NCBI RefSeq assembly: GCF_008831285.2
Contig: NC_045141.1
Coordinates: 13,874,106 to 13,938,105, forward strand
Source: Nymphaea colorata
Lineage: Eukaryota > Streptophyta > Magnoliopsida > Nymphaeales > Nymphaeaceae
Direction: 5' to 3'
DNA length: 64,000 bases
Position numbers and translations under genes: made by a program. Below the pieces are notes generated by a model, which saw only the letters and a program-made list of their open reading frames with translations, was not told where the DNA came from and did not search any database. Below are positions 47,977 through 59,518 of this stretch, piece by piece (within the stretch, counting starts at the first letter, position 1; the number at the start of each line of letters is the position of its first letter).

Positions 47977-48572
47977 CTAGAAGAGCGGTGGTGGCGGCGG
48001 CGGCGGTGGTGGCGGAGGCGGCAGCGGCGCAAGCGGCGCATAGAGTGGTCCACCGAAGAGCGACTCGAACAACCAGCAGCAGCAAAGGACGGAGAGTCTG
48101 AAAGATCACCAAAGAAAAGGGTTTCGACTTAAGCAACTAAATCTTTTCTAGACCCACGCAAAACCACCTGTAGAGATTCTGTGAAGGAAGTTCTAAGTTC
48201 TAACACTTACATTCCTGTTAGCAAAACCACCTGTAGAGATTCTGTGAAGAAAGTTCTAAGTTCTAACACTTACATTCCTGTTAAACATCCGCAGCAGTCA
48301 TCGCAAGGATCGGGAGCCGGTGGTCGTGGTGGAGGTGGTGGAGGCGGTGGAGGGGGTGGAGGTGGGTACCATAGCGGTGGTGGGGGTGGCGGGTACGACA
48401 GCGGCGGTGGCGGTGGAGGAGGAAGAGGAGGAGGTGGAGGTGGCGGAAGTCTCCATGGGTCGACGGGCGGTGGTGGAGGGGGAGGTCCCCAAGGGTCAAC
48501 TGGCGGTGGAGGAGGAGGAGGTCCAAAATCCCGCCAAGGGTCGTCCGGCGGACCAGGGCGTCCAGGTCTCAT
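47977..48572 (-). CDS. Proline-rich protein with cysteine-rich (CYSTM-like) C-terminal segment
   Basis: Two-exon minus-strand gene that no single open frame shows. Exon 1 runs from the ATG at 48572 to 48274: MRPGRPGPPDDPWRDFG, then long proline runs broken by VDPW, LSYP and LWYP, ending PDPCDDCCGCLTG. The donor GTAAGTG is followed by a 176-base intron and an acceptor CTTTCAG. Exon 2 (48097-47977) continues in phase as ILSVLCCCWLFESLFGG, then PLYAPLAPLP, a proline run and a stop. The join makes a continuous Cys-rich hydrophobic stretch (CDDCCGCLTG then ILSVLCCCW), which resembles plant CYSTM-type small membrane proteins. The product is about 139 residues. An in-frame ATG at 48680 would add 36 residues, but that stretch contains an odd WWWWW run and is probably leader. 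Function unknown; a membrane or wall-associated stress protein is a guess. The plus strand reads as Gly-rich here, a mirror of the proline codons. Confidence 0.68.
48158..48283. repeat. 63-bp tandem duplication carrying a splice donor
   Basis: Copy A (48158-48220) and copy B (48221-48283) differ at one base (GAAGGAAG versus GAAGAAAG). Each copy contains the minus-strand sequence ACAGGAATGTAAGTG, that is the end of exon 1 plus the donor of the proline-rich gene. The active-looking donor is in copy B; copy A is an intronic duplicate. Confidence 0.95.
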
Positions 48573-49930
48573 TCTGAAAATGAGGCCTCTCTTCCACCAC
48601 CACCACCACCTTGGATGGTGCTGAAGTAGGCGACGAGAAGATGGCGAGGTATATGAAAAGGAGTCGGTTAATTTGGACATGGGGCCGGAGAATGGCGGTT
48701 GGCAGGAGAAAGGGCACTGGAACCTTTCCTCTGCGATCCGCCATTCTGCTCTTTGACCGGTTGCTGTGCCTCTGGCTTCATCAACCTCTGTTCTTTCACA
48801 TTAACGTCCCTTAGAACAACAGATGTTTGGCCTCGATTTTCTCGTTAGATCTTTGATTTTTGAAAAGAGGATGCGCACTTTTTCTAGAACTAAAGCTCAG
48901 AAAATTCCCTTCTCTGAATTGAATCCGTTTCCTTTTATTCCATTGCCTAAGTTCATGCAATAAATGCGTTTCAGGACTTCCTCACATCCGACCCTTAAAA
49001 AAATAAATAAATAAAAGAGATGCATACAAATCAGCTGTTAATGTAAACACCGGAAGAAGCGAAATATTGATTTAAGAGCCCAGCTTCCGTTCCCGGTTTC
49101 TGAATTTGAACCTCCTGAGATCATACATGAATTTCTGGCAAAATCTTGTATGCAAACCAACTAATTTTTCTGCAAGTTTCAGGTTTGGTAATAGGAACTC
49201 TAACACAATGTTTTATAAATTTCTCTCAGAGATAGTGGCAGATTAAATTTCTCCCACAAACGGTGGCAGATTCATGAACATAGTTTCATGAATCTATACA
49301 ATTTGTAGAACAGATTTAAAATGAAACATTATGTCAATATTCTCACGAGTCTACTATAATCTTAGGAACAAAATAAATATTAAGCATTATTATTATTGTG
49401 TTATTATTGTGTTAATGTTCCAGTTGCCAAACAACTCCTAAATAGCAACATCAAACTAGTGAGGATACTGATTTTATGACAATGGTTTTGGTTGGAGTCA
49501 GCTTTTGTGCTCATAATACAACATCAAACAATACAACATCAAACAGTATTTACAACGTTGTTACTTTTACTTGAATTTTTATCGTATATGGACGTGGGCT
49601 TCAGCTCCAGACACCAAAAGTAGACACTGTACCCTATAAAAATAAAAGATTGAGTGAGCGCTTCGACCTTTAGTCAAGCAGTGGGTTTCCCATGCTCACC
49701 CGCATAGATGTAGACTTACTTCATTATAGTGTGGGTGGTTCAAACTAACCCTGGTCTTGTCCTTGGCGTGAAACTTGGGATCAGGTGCGGCCCATTAGGT
49801 CTGGCAAATTAATATCTAGCTTAACATTTGTGTAATAAGGCGACCAAACGATCAATACTGCTGATCTTCATGGTTCTCGTGGGCTTCCAGTTGGGTCATG
49901 AATCTCGTGGGCATCTAAAGCTAATATTTT

Positions 49931-49932
<2 letters not shown>

Positions 49933-49979
<47 letters not shown>
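49933..49979. repeat. (TA)n microsatellite
   Basis: About 23 TA units followed by an A/G-rich tract. Confidence 0.95.
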
Positions 49980-49983
<4 letters not shown>

Positions 49984-51077
49984 GAGAGAGAAAAAGAAAG
50001 AGAAAAGGAAAAAAGTTGGTGAAAACCAGTCCACTATACAAAAACCAGACACATTAAAATTATATAGAGTTTATTCCATGTCTGGAAACGAAATAAATGG
50101 TGCCTTAAAATATTGTCCTTCCTGAAAAATCTGTTCAAGTTTTCTTTTAAAAAAAGCGTAGCATGGTTTCAGGTTTCATTGCACATTTCAGTTTCTTGTT
50201 GTTTTTGTTGCTTACGTTTTCTACGGATGATATTAAGTTTATTTGCTAAACACGTGTTTCTTGTTCATAAACATGATAAAAGTAACGAAACTAGTCATTG
50301 ATCTCAATTCAAGCTCTTTGTCCATGTTACCATGTGCAAAAAGAAATTAACAGATACCACCATAAAAGGTTGAGATTTGAAGGTGAAGAACATGGTTGCT
50401 GCATACAAGTTCATTAATTATATGTGTTTAATGAATTGAATCCACGGTTGTTTTCAAGCTACATTTAGCTTTACAAAACAAGAAAAGAAGTGCTCATTGT
50501 CAATGCACAAGATCAAGAAGGAGAGAAAATTTTGAAGAAGATCCAACAAATTAAGGAACCGATGGATGGCGGAAACCATGAAATGGTAAGAGATAGAGAG
50601 AATCGTGCGAGACGGCCACAAAAAGTTTTGAAGAAGTTGTTTCTAAAACTACGGATGGACAACATAAAGAAAATAACGCGTAGAACTTTGTTTCTCCTAA
50701 ACTTCTTCATGCAGAGAATTTTTAAGTGGAATACTCGAGTTTTGGCTCCATGTGTTTGAGAGACAGGAGTTGCATGGCTTTGCAGTTGGGTGATTTCTCT
50801 ATTACACCTGCAGCATCTTCTGATGAAGCTTCTCAGAAATCAGTTGCAAAGCCACTGTTGATTGCTTCAATTTTTTTCATTTTGCTGGTAGATTATAGCC
50901 ATTTGGGCAGACAAAATCTTTGATATGGCGTTGTAGCTTTGAAGGAGAGGTGCAATTTCTTCGTAGGAACGAGCACGAGGCTTGAACGCCGAAGCCAGGA
51001 AAAGCTTCATATCCTTCACCAAGCCCTTGCAGTAGTTAGAAATCACGGGCATTAAACGAGATAAAGTCGTTGCCACC

Positions 51078-51290
51078 CATTTCTCTATTCACGGGTGGAA
51101 CCAAGGTAGGGTTTGTTTGAGCCTTGCCTACCTCAAATTTTTTTTTTTTTAATTTGTAAGTAAACTTTAAAAAATTTCAATTGTTTTATATAAAAATTTT
51201 AGAAAATAATATTTTAACCCTAATAAAAAAATTTAGAAACTTAATTCGGCGCCCTCATCAAAAATTTCTTATTTTGCTCCTGTCTCTTCA
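51078..51290. repeat. AT-rich dispersed repeat, copy 1
   Basis: Begins ACGGGTGGAACCAAGGTAGG, then GCCTTGCC, poly-T, a TAAAAAATTT / TTTATATAAAAATTTT core, and ends near AAAAATTTCTTATTTTGCTCC. The same order of blocks recurs at 59,325-59,518 and 62,395-62,580. Confidence 0.65.
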
Positions 51291-52745
51291 TTCATTGTTA
51301 ATATTTTGCCTGACATGTTGCAAATCGTCAGTGGTGGCTTTAGCGATAAAAGTCTTTACTGACATTTTTTTTTGCGTCACTATAAAAAACAAGAAATATT
51401 GTACTGACGCTTACCCACGTCCTTTAGCGTCAGTAAAATCAATTTTTTGTAAGTGCGCCATTAGCATTTTTTTCTTCCCTTTAGAAATGGTTTCAGCCAT
51501 CCACTAATAATTTTGAGTTGGAACTACTCATTTCGTGGGGAATTGCAATTTCGAAACGGTAGTCGACTAGACAGCCCTTAATATTTCTACTTCTTATTAG
51601 AGAGAGTTATGTTCTATCACAACTTTCCTTAAACGAGGTCATGAGTTCTACTTCGAATTCATGCATGTTTAATTGTGACATTATTATTATGAATATTCAT
51701 ACTAGCATAGCCACTTAAATTGTGAATTTAACCAAAATCATGGTCAAGATTCATTTGACAATCAACTGAATGGCGAAATTTGAGTTTAGTTATGGCATGC
51801 AGATCAATAGAATGCCTATTTAATTATATGTTCACTCAACTAAATAAAATTTTCAAACATTCATGACATGAAAACATAGTTATGCATCATTACATACTAT
51901 TATGCTCGAACCACCATAACTTGTGAATTAAAATGAACAAGTTTTCAATATGATGTCTACCCTTATCTTAGTACTCTATGAAATCAAGTGACTCAAAGTA
52001 TACTTTTGGCATCAAATATGTACTGATAATAAAACATTTAACAGTAACAAAGAAGTGAGATATATATTCATGCACATGCATGCAAATAATTATTATTGTT
52101 AGCATCCTTGCAACCATAATTAAGTTTCTCTTGTCAAAGCACTGCAGGCACTACACGAGTGATGCAACTAACATTCATTCAACTGCATGTACACAATGCA
52201 TGCTAACCATGTGATTGGCATGCTTAATGGAAATGAGAGGCACAATGCAATCTATGGCCATCATGAATCAAGTCATTAACACCAACAGTGTGGATCTAAA
52301 TCCCCAACTTAATTAGATCTGAAATATAACAAAAATACAATCACAAATGCATGTTCAATGCATAGTCAAATCCAAACAAAAGCCTGCATGCAACCAGAAA
52401 TCAAGAATGTTCACATATGACAATCCACATGCACATGCAATAATCGGCATGCAACTATGTCTAAAAATTCAAATCCAGATTCAATTCTATCATTACTTTA
52501 TGGTGCATGTTCATGATGTATATGAGATATATTGAAATCAGATTAACTTAAGTTAATTTTTACTTGTTTTATCACGTGTCTTCTGAAAATAATATTTGAG
52601 ATCGTGAGGTAAAGTGTACAATAAATTCGTGTCCATAGAACTTGGTCCCAAAAATAAGTTAAGATCCAAAATTTCCTAATACCAGTCCAAGAGACTTGGA
52701 AGTTTCAAAAACATAAAATGAGCCAAAGGTACCTTATAGATAATG

Positions 52746-53095
52746 GCAGCACAAAGAGCCTAGCCAACTCGGGCTTAACTCAAATTCGTTTGCAAAAACT
52801 CGGTTCGTGTTCAATTCGTGTATAAACAAGTCGAGTTTTATAGTCGACTTGACTTGCAAACTGGTACTCTTTGTCAAAACCGGCTCACCAAATCACTGGT
52901 TTGAACTTTTAGGGTAAAAAACAAATTTTAACAAAATTACACGAGTTAACGTTTATACAAGCTAAACGAGTCGAGTTCAAACTCGATTTTGTGCCATCGA
53001 GTCGGGCTCAAACTTGTTATAAAGAGTTAAACTTGAGTTCGTGTGCTCGAGCTGGCCAAGCTGCAGATCGACTCGACTAGTGTGCAACCCTACCT
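52746..53095. repeat. GAGTCGAGCTC-rich dispersed repeat, copy 2
   Basis: Starts near GGCAGCACAAAGAGCC and ends ACTAGTGTGCAACCCTACC, with many AACTCG/CGAGTT units in both orientations. Same style as 21,472-21,910 and 61,406-61,915. Confidence 0.55.
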
Positions 53096-53284
53096 ACAGA
53101 CATTAAAAGCACTTTGTTTAGAATTTATAAACATGCAAAGTTATTAAAATTGCGGCCGTGAGTGGCCCGTGACCCTCTTAGTGCAATTGGTTTTCTGAAA
53201 AATGAGGAGAGTCAAGATTTTTTAAGATTGTAACAGTATATTATACAATAACTGGAACATGTGGGGCTTTTATGAAATTTCTTC

Positions 53285-53404
53285 TAGGGTTTGTCCGATA
53301 TCGAAACCCCATTTCTTGCACCTCTTATTACCCAACACGAGTTCTTTCTCTGCCTCTGTGACTCTGTCTCTCTCGCGCGTTCCCTGCTTCATTCTTAGGG
53401 TTTT
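53285..53404 (+). promoter_or_regulatory. Telo-box-type motifs upstream of P0
   Basis: TAGGGTTT at 53285-53292 and TTAGGGTTTT at 53395-53404 are forward forms of the plant telo-box (AAACCCTA), common near the start of ribosomal-protein genes. A CT-rich tract (53341-53380) lies between them and probably marks the transcription start region or leader. Confidence 0.55.
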
Positions 53405-53562
53405 ATTTTGGGGTTAAAGGGACGGCGCCGTGCTGTCCACCTTGACGATAGTTATCCCTATCCGTCTTGGTCCTCTTTCTGCTTTTCTCCGACCACTTTC
53501 CGTTCGCCTTCTTCCTCATTCGCTAGTTTTTTTTGTAGTTGTGTGTTTTTCCTCCAGCAGAA

Positions 53563-54615
53563 ATGGCGGTGAAATACTCCAAGGCCGAGAAGAAGGTCAT
53601 GTATGACAAGAAGCTTTGCCAGTTGCTGGACCAGTACAGCCAGGTGCTCATCGCCGCGGCTGACAACGTCGGATCCAACCAGCTCCAGAGCATCCGCAAG
53701 GGTCTCAGGGGCGATTCCATTGTCCTCATGGGAAAGAACACGATGATGAAGCGGACGATCCGCCTTCACTCCGAGAAGACCGGCAACAAGGCGTTCCTGA
53801 ACTTGATCCCCCTGCTTGTGGGCAACGTTGGGCTTATTTTCACCAAGGGAGACCTGAAGGAGGTCAGAGAGGAAGTTTCCAAATACAAGGTTGGAGCACC
53901 GGCACGTGTTGGGCTTGTTGCTCCCATTGATGTGATTGTGCCTCCTGGAAACACTGGCTTGGATCCTTCTCAGACATCATTTTTCCAGGTTCTGAACATT
54001 CCCACCAAGATTAACAAGGGTACCGTTGAAATCATCACTCCTGTGGAGTTGATAAAGAAGGGTGACAAAGTGGGTTCATCTGAGGCAGCTCTGTTGGCAA
54101 AGCTAGGAATAAGGCCATTTTCCTATGGTCTTGTTATCCTCTCTGTGTATGAAGATGGTTCTGTCTTTAGTCCCGAAGTGCTGGACCTAACAGAGGATGA
54201 TCTTATGGAGAAATTTGCAACTGGTGTTTCATTGGTGACAGCATTATCTTTGGCCCTATCGTATCCAACTCTTGCAGCTGCACCGCATATGTTTGCTAAT
54301 GCATATAAGAATGTTGTAGCCGTTGCCCTTGCAACAGAGTATTCCTTCCCTCAGGCTGAGAAAGTCAAGGAATACCTAAAGGTATGCAACCAACCTGGGC
54401 CCGCACATATTTTTCATTGCTGATTTTTTTTTTTTTTCACAAATGAGTTTGATGTTTTTATGATGGTGTAGGATCCAAGCAAATTTGCCGTGGCTGCTGC
54501 TCCTGTAGCTGCTGAGACTTCTGCCGCACCTGCTGCTGCTGCCAAAGAAGAAGAAAAGAAAGAGGAGCCAGCAGAGGAATCGGACGATGATATGGGCTTT
54601 AGTTTGTTTGATTAA
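53563..54615 (+). CDS. RPP0: 60S acidic ribosomal protein P0 (uL10)
   Basis: Stalk-base protein of the large cytosolic ribosomal subunit. It binds 28S rRNA and anchors P1/P2 dimers that recruit elongation factors. Exons 53563-54381 (273 codons) and 54472-54615 (47 codons plus stop) are joined across a 90-base GT-AG intron, giving 320 residues, the normal length. The N-terminal uL10 domain starts [20 protein letters not shown], with [13 protein letters not shown] and [24 protein letters not shown] and [14 protein letters not shown] follow, with the P1/P2-binding helices near [19 protein letters not shown]. The last exon holds the Ala-rich hinge and the conserved acidic tail ending [12 protein letters not shown]. 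The frame is intact. The 5' part is GC-rich, the 3' part of exon 1 much less so. Confidence 0.98.
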
Positions 54616-54619
54616 GTTA

Positions 54620-57600
54620 ACACCGTGTCTGTTGGATATTAATTTTGAATTTCTTCTACTCTTGTGTGAGAGTTCTCAGTTTTTTGAGGTTTTGACAGCC
54701 CGCTACTATTCTTAGTTTTTGTTAGCTCTCTCTCTCTCTCATACCCCTTTTTTCTATTTTTTATCAATTTTGTCTAATTATTATGTTTTTTTAAATAGGG
54801 TTGAGTGTTTTCTCTGGTGAGTTGGAATTGTCTGCTCTGTTGATGCGTGTTATTGGTTTTAGCAGTAACATTAGGATATTACGTGTTGATCACTTCATTG
54901 TTATGCTTAACACTCTTGATTGAATGCCTAGCCATGTTGCTTCGGTAGTATGTTGGTGTAATCGAAATCTTTGGTTGATGTATCGTAGGTGCCCAATGCT
55001 CATTATTCATCAATGAATGGGCCTTAAAGGATGGATTTGATTTGTGCATTGCCTGACTTTGTTTGTAACTTTGTTTTTGGAGATTTCAGATTCTTTGTTG
55101 CTTCTGCAGTCACGGGCTGAATTGGAGTTTCAAAATATTTTGGGTTGACAACCTTCAATCACGATGTCTTGGATGTTATGTCTGTCCCATATGCTAGTAA
55201 TAGTAAAACCGATCAGTCCTCGGGACCTCGAACCTTTGTTCTTCTTAATTTGAGTTTTTAATTTTAATCGTACTATTTTCACATATTATTTTAGAAGACA
55301 TTTGAGATAGATGCATAATCAGTTCTACAGTATAATTGGGTTGAATGCTTCACTGTTCGCACAGTTAACCCACTAGTAGGATAGGGATTCTCTACCCTGT
55401 CCACACTCTGTTTTCCTTTCTCTCGTTTACTATTGTATTATCTATTTATATATTTTTCTTTGTTAAGGTTACCAACTTACTGGTCTACCAAGCTTGAACA
55501 TCTCTTGATGAAGACAATAGCCACAATAACGGGTAAAAATGAAATGATCCCAATAAAAGACAAAAACTGAAAACAAGAACAGAGAAGGGGAATTCTGGGT
55601 TGTTTCTCTCTTTTGTTTATCCATCTATTTACATGTGAATTTATTTATTGATTTATTTATTTATGTTTGGGGCAAGCAAAGGATGTTCTGCTGCCTCCTG
55701 TAACTGAATAGAGGCATTCGAGCTGTCTACATCTCTTCCTTATGCCACTATATGTATATAATTGTAGTCTTACAACATCTGTATATTACAATATCATGTC
55801 TAACTGAGCATGTAATGTGTCGATGCATCTCCATCTGTCCTCAAGTGTACTGATGGCATAAATGGTGCTGATGAAGATTCTGGATTATCAAGAAAGAATG
55901 GACCATACACGGGCAGTTACTAAATTCTAATGGAATAGGGAATTCTTTATTGTAACTGCTCCTTACACTTAGGAGAAGCGTTTTGAAACTATTTTGAAAT
56001 TCATTATAAATAAGAAGTTATAATGTACTAAGGCCGATGGGTGGAGGCCTTCGATGGGCTAGGAATTATTCCAGCCACGTTAAATGATTTCCTTTCATCT
56101 TTGTTTTTTATGTTTCCCTCATGGTATCAGTGGAGGGATTGCTGAAGAAAAATTATGCCTCAATGAAGGCCTCTCGATGACCAAAAGGATCGCTGACTTC
56201 TTCACCAAAGCAAGGACTTGATTTAGTTCTAAACAAGATCTCCACAGCAAACAGAGACTTAGCACTCTGCAAGTCTGGTGGCTGTCAATATTTTGGTGAC
56301 AAGCCTGTTGTTCAGTGCACTCTACACCGGAAGAAAGCTCTCACCTGGTGGGCATATACTTGGAAATCTATTTTGTGCTACATCATGCTTGTCCATTAAT
56401 TTTAAGTTTATACACAGATCATATACATGTATATATGTATGTATGTTCCGGGAGCTACAACCATTCTGTGCAGTTGCAGGACGTGTCAGTCAATGTGGAT
56501 GTTCAGCATATTTTGATATATATGAACATGGAAAACAGTGTCTTTTACTGAAAAACTATGCGAAGTCTGCTTGCAAAAAAATGTTATTTCCTGTCTTACA
56601 AGATGTTCAACATTATATATGATCAATGATTTTTAATTTGTTATTCAAATGCCCATATATTCTTTGCTGAATACCATCTTGACCAACCTAGATTTCTATT
56701 ACTTTTTCCAAACCATTAGGGATGGCTAAACTGTCTCTTTTATGCATGTTGTGCACTTTTGTTCTATGAACTCCTTGAAACATTTCAGTAGGGATGAGCC
56801 AGTAGAGGCTTATGTTGTCCATTTGTTCTGTAAATTGCTTACTTGGTAAATTATGTGTAAATTAGAATGGAAGTCACATTTTTCCAGTACATGTATTACA
56901 ATCCATCTTTGATTTATATCAGATGGATGCTGGTTGCTTCATTTATTTTATTTGACCTCGTTTTCTTTTGGTTAATTGGATCTTTATTTCATGCAGCATG
57001 ATTTCATGTGTATATGTTATAGGTCCATGTTAATATATATCGCATGCTGGTGCGGTTTTGCATGAGTGGCACTACATCAGAGTATGGCTGTATCCTCAAG
57101 GAGTGTCCTCTAGAAATTTTATGTAGATTATTTGTTAATGGAGTTTCTGTGTAGCCAATAGAATTTCAGGTGCTTTTATTTCTTGCTTTAGGAGATTATA
57201 AACAATGGCATCCCCTAAAAGAACCGAAAATTTATTTTACTTCAAGATAGCTAATGATTGTGATTTTTTTGCTGTGAACTGTATTTGTTAGTCTTTCAAT
57301 TTTAAGATAAATTAAGATTGTTCAAGGTGGTCAGTTGATGTTGATGTTGTACATGCAAAATTTGTGACTTGTAGTCTTTTTTTTTCTTTTCCTGTGTGCT
57401 TGCACGGAATAACAGTATCAGGCTTGGTTGTGGCTTCATGTGGGCATGCAGATTAAAGTGGTACCGTTTGGTCCGCTCCTGAAAAAAAAAAATTTTGGTT
57501 CCGCCCTTACATATGTCTGCCCTACGCTGTATTGTAACTAACATATCATAAGCTAGTAACATATGTAAATTAATTTTTTAATTCATAAAATTTTTAAAAA

Positions 57601-57880
57601 AATAAAAAATAGGTAAAATCAGGAAAAACAAATAAGAAATTGAAAAAAATGTGTTGTACATAAAAAAATCTCATCACATGAAATGACAAAAGTGTTGATT
57701 TTAGAGTTTAATAAAATGTTTTAGATTACATTACAAGTTTGCAACAAATAATATATATTTTATTATTATATCAATCAACATCCCATCATTCCCAGGGGCC
57801 ATGAGTAATCATGCCATATAGGAATGTCAATTACTGATCATTTGTCAGAGACCCTAGAAAGAGGGAAAGAACTGAGTCAT
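54620..57880. other. P0 3' flank and intergenic sequence
   Basis: The P0 3' untranslated region probably ends within the first few hundred bases. Further on there is AT-rich DNA, a possible copia LTR relic (about 55,860-56,290) and a short piece, TTTTGGTTCCGCCC (57,491-57,504), resembling the 3' end of the AT-rich repeats. Confidence 0.5.
55860..56290 (+). mobile_element. Possible internally deleted copia relic
   Basis: Sequence ending in CA at 56121 is followed by TGGTATCAGTGG, close to the copia initiator-Met primer site TGGTATCAGAGC. Shortly after, one frame reads MTKRIADFFTKA, which resembles the closing LADIFTKAL motif of copia polyproteins. This would fit a 5' LTR and primer site fused to the end of pol by a large deletion. 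The left limit is not visible and no target duplication was found, so the call is weak. Confidence 0.3.
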
Positions 57881-57881
57881 C

Positions 57882-57985
57882 AGTTGTTCTTCAAACTTAG
57901 TTGTTTTGGAAGTAGCACACTGGTGCGGGGGAAAGTTGTTCTTCAAACTTAGTTGTTTTGGAAGTAGCACACTGGTGCGGGGGAA
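57882..57985. repeat. Perfect tandem duplication, 52-bp unit
   Basis: Copies 57882-57933 and 57934-57985 are identical as read, containing CTTCAAACTTAGTTGTTTTG and AGCACACTGGTGCGGGGGAA. Confidence 0.95.
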
Positions 57986-58180
57986 GTGTTATGTTCGTTA
58001 AGAACTCGGGTCGAGTCCTTGGGCATCACCTGCCCGCTCCAGACGTGTTTCAGTCCTTGGCCGGTAAAAGGGTTCGAAGCAAGCTCACTTCACTCAGGGC
58101 GGAGGGTGACGAGGGGGGGAGAGCTGTGGCATCTCTTAGGCGGTGGAATGAACCATTCATCCTAAAAAAAAAAGAAAAAA
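57967..58180 (+). mobile_element. SINE-like candidate
   Basis: TAGCACACTGG resembles a Pol III box A, and GGGTTCGAAGC (58068-58078) resembles box B. The segment ends in an A-rich tail (about 58,161-58,184). Spacing between the boxes is about 100 bases, longer than usual, and I see no clear target duplication. It could be a tRNA-derived SINE or chance. Confidence 0.3.
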
Positions 58181-59324
58181 AAAAGTAGATGTGTATATAT
58201 CCAAAATGTGTGAGTGGAATCCTCTTGGGTCTACTCACATACATTGCAGAAAATGGAACCCAACTCCAATAGATTTACGAGTAGCGAAGCCTTGCATTCT
58301 TCTAGTGACTGTATGTAACGTTTGTATCATTGGTGATGCTTTTTTGAGTATTCTAAAAACCTTTTTCTTCCTGTGATGTTCAGTCAGTATTTCGGAGGCC
58401 TGCCTCCACCAAGGCTTGTGTTCACTAACACGCAATGGAAATTTCATGCTAACCAAACCAAACTTCTAGAAAGATGCTCAGGTCATCTAACTGGCCATTC
58501 AAAATCTCTCAATGACATGCACTGGCATCTACCATAGGTCGCAACCTTCCATTTTACTTATGTATTGACAACTTAGTCAATTGAACAGATTCTTATAATG
58601 ACGACGAAAATTCACTGCAACCAGTGTTGGTATATAATAACTTTTTTAATATACATATACGTTGATAGTGCTAGTGCTACCTTGAGATTCCTTTTGGAAT
58701 GTTTGTCCCGTTATGCAGTTTGGACGTACGAACAAGTCAATAATGGATATCTAGATGGCAATATCTGTTAGAAACTGAGCATGAACATGAATGTTTGTTC
58801 CTGTAAAAGATGAAAATTCACAAGAGTGTGGCAAGGAACCTCGAAAAACACATTACTCGTTACACTATCTCCACCTCTGTATAACTGATTTGGGCCACTG
58901 CCCATGTCAAGTCTTTCTATTCTGACTGAGCTGGATCTGGGTGCAGTCACATGTGGTGTCGACACTGGGCTCTGTCAGTGCCCCACAAGCACTCACCCTT
59001 TTAAGCCAGAGATTGTTTAGTAGTTGGTTTACAGCAAACGAGCACAAAAGTTGCTCCTCAAATTCATTAGTTTCAGGAAAGATGTTTTTTTCAGTTGATA
59101 TTATTGAGCCATGTGACGAGTGAGTGTGCATGCAAGACGGTGGTGGCACGTATCAATACTTGTGGGCAACTGCCCACACAGCTGTAATGGAAAAGACAGC
59201 TGGGACGGGTCCGTCTATATGAGGGGGACTCCAACGGGGTCAAGCATGTGCCTCCTCTTTTTGTGTGGCTCTACGGCCCATGTGGAGTTCCAGTTACGCA
59301 ATGGCTCGCCTACCCCTGTATGTT

Positions 59325-59518
59325 CACCAGAAGTGGAGTCAAGGTAGGGCTTGCATGAGCCTTGGCTTCACCTCTTTTTTTTTTTAAATTTACATGTAAA
59401 ATTTAAAAAATTTTACTTATTTTATATAAAAATTTTGAAAAATGATAGTTCGGCCCTAGTTAAAATTTTAAAACTTTAATTCAGCCTTCTTTATGAAAAA
59501 TTTCTGGGTCCGCCCATG
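59325..59518. repeat. AT-rich dispersed repeat, copy 2
   Basis: AGAAGTGGAGTCAAGGTAGG, GCCTTGGCTTCACC, poly-T, then TTAAAAAATTTTACTTATTT and an end AAATTTCTGGGTCCGCCCAT. Same block order as copies 1 and 3. Confidence 0.65.

Larger units (their letters stand above)
48690..53270. other. Intergenic, no gene recognised
   Basis: Contains a (TA)n tract (49933-49979), an AT-rich repeat copy (51078-51290) and a GAGTCGAG-type repeat (52746-53095). A minus-strand frame at 50867-51076 (beginning MATTLSRLMPVIS) and a plus-strand Lys-rich frame at 50490-50759 look protein-like in composition. I cannot assign either, and neither connects to other exons. Confidence 0.5.

Noticed and set aside
48181-48624. 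Plus-strand glycine-rich protein
   Set aside because: It is the mirror of proline codons on the minus strand, and its start lies in the duplicated intron sequence. The minus-strand two-exon model gives a conserved-looking Cys segment and good splice sites.
53539-53562. Upstream extension of the P0 frame
   Set aside because: There is no ATG in the extension. The conserved P0 N-terminus [11 protein letters not shown] starts at 53563.
58020-58090. Possible tRNA gene near GGGTTCGAAGC
   Set aside because: No acceptor stem or anticodon arm can be folded around the box-B-like sequence.
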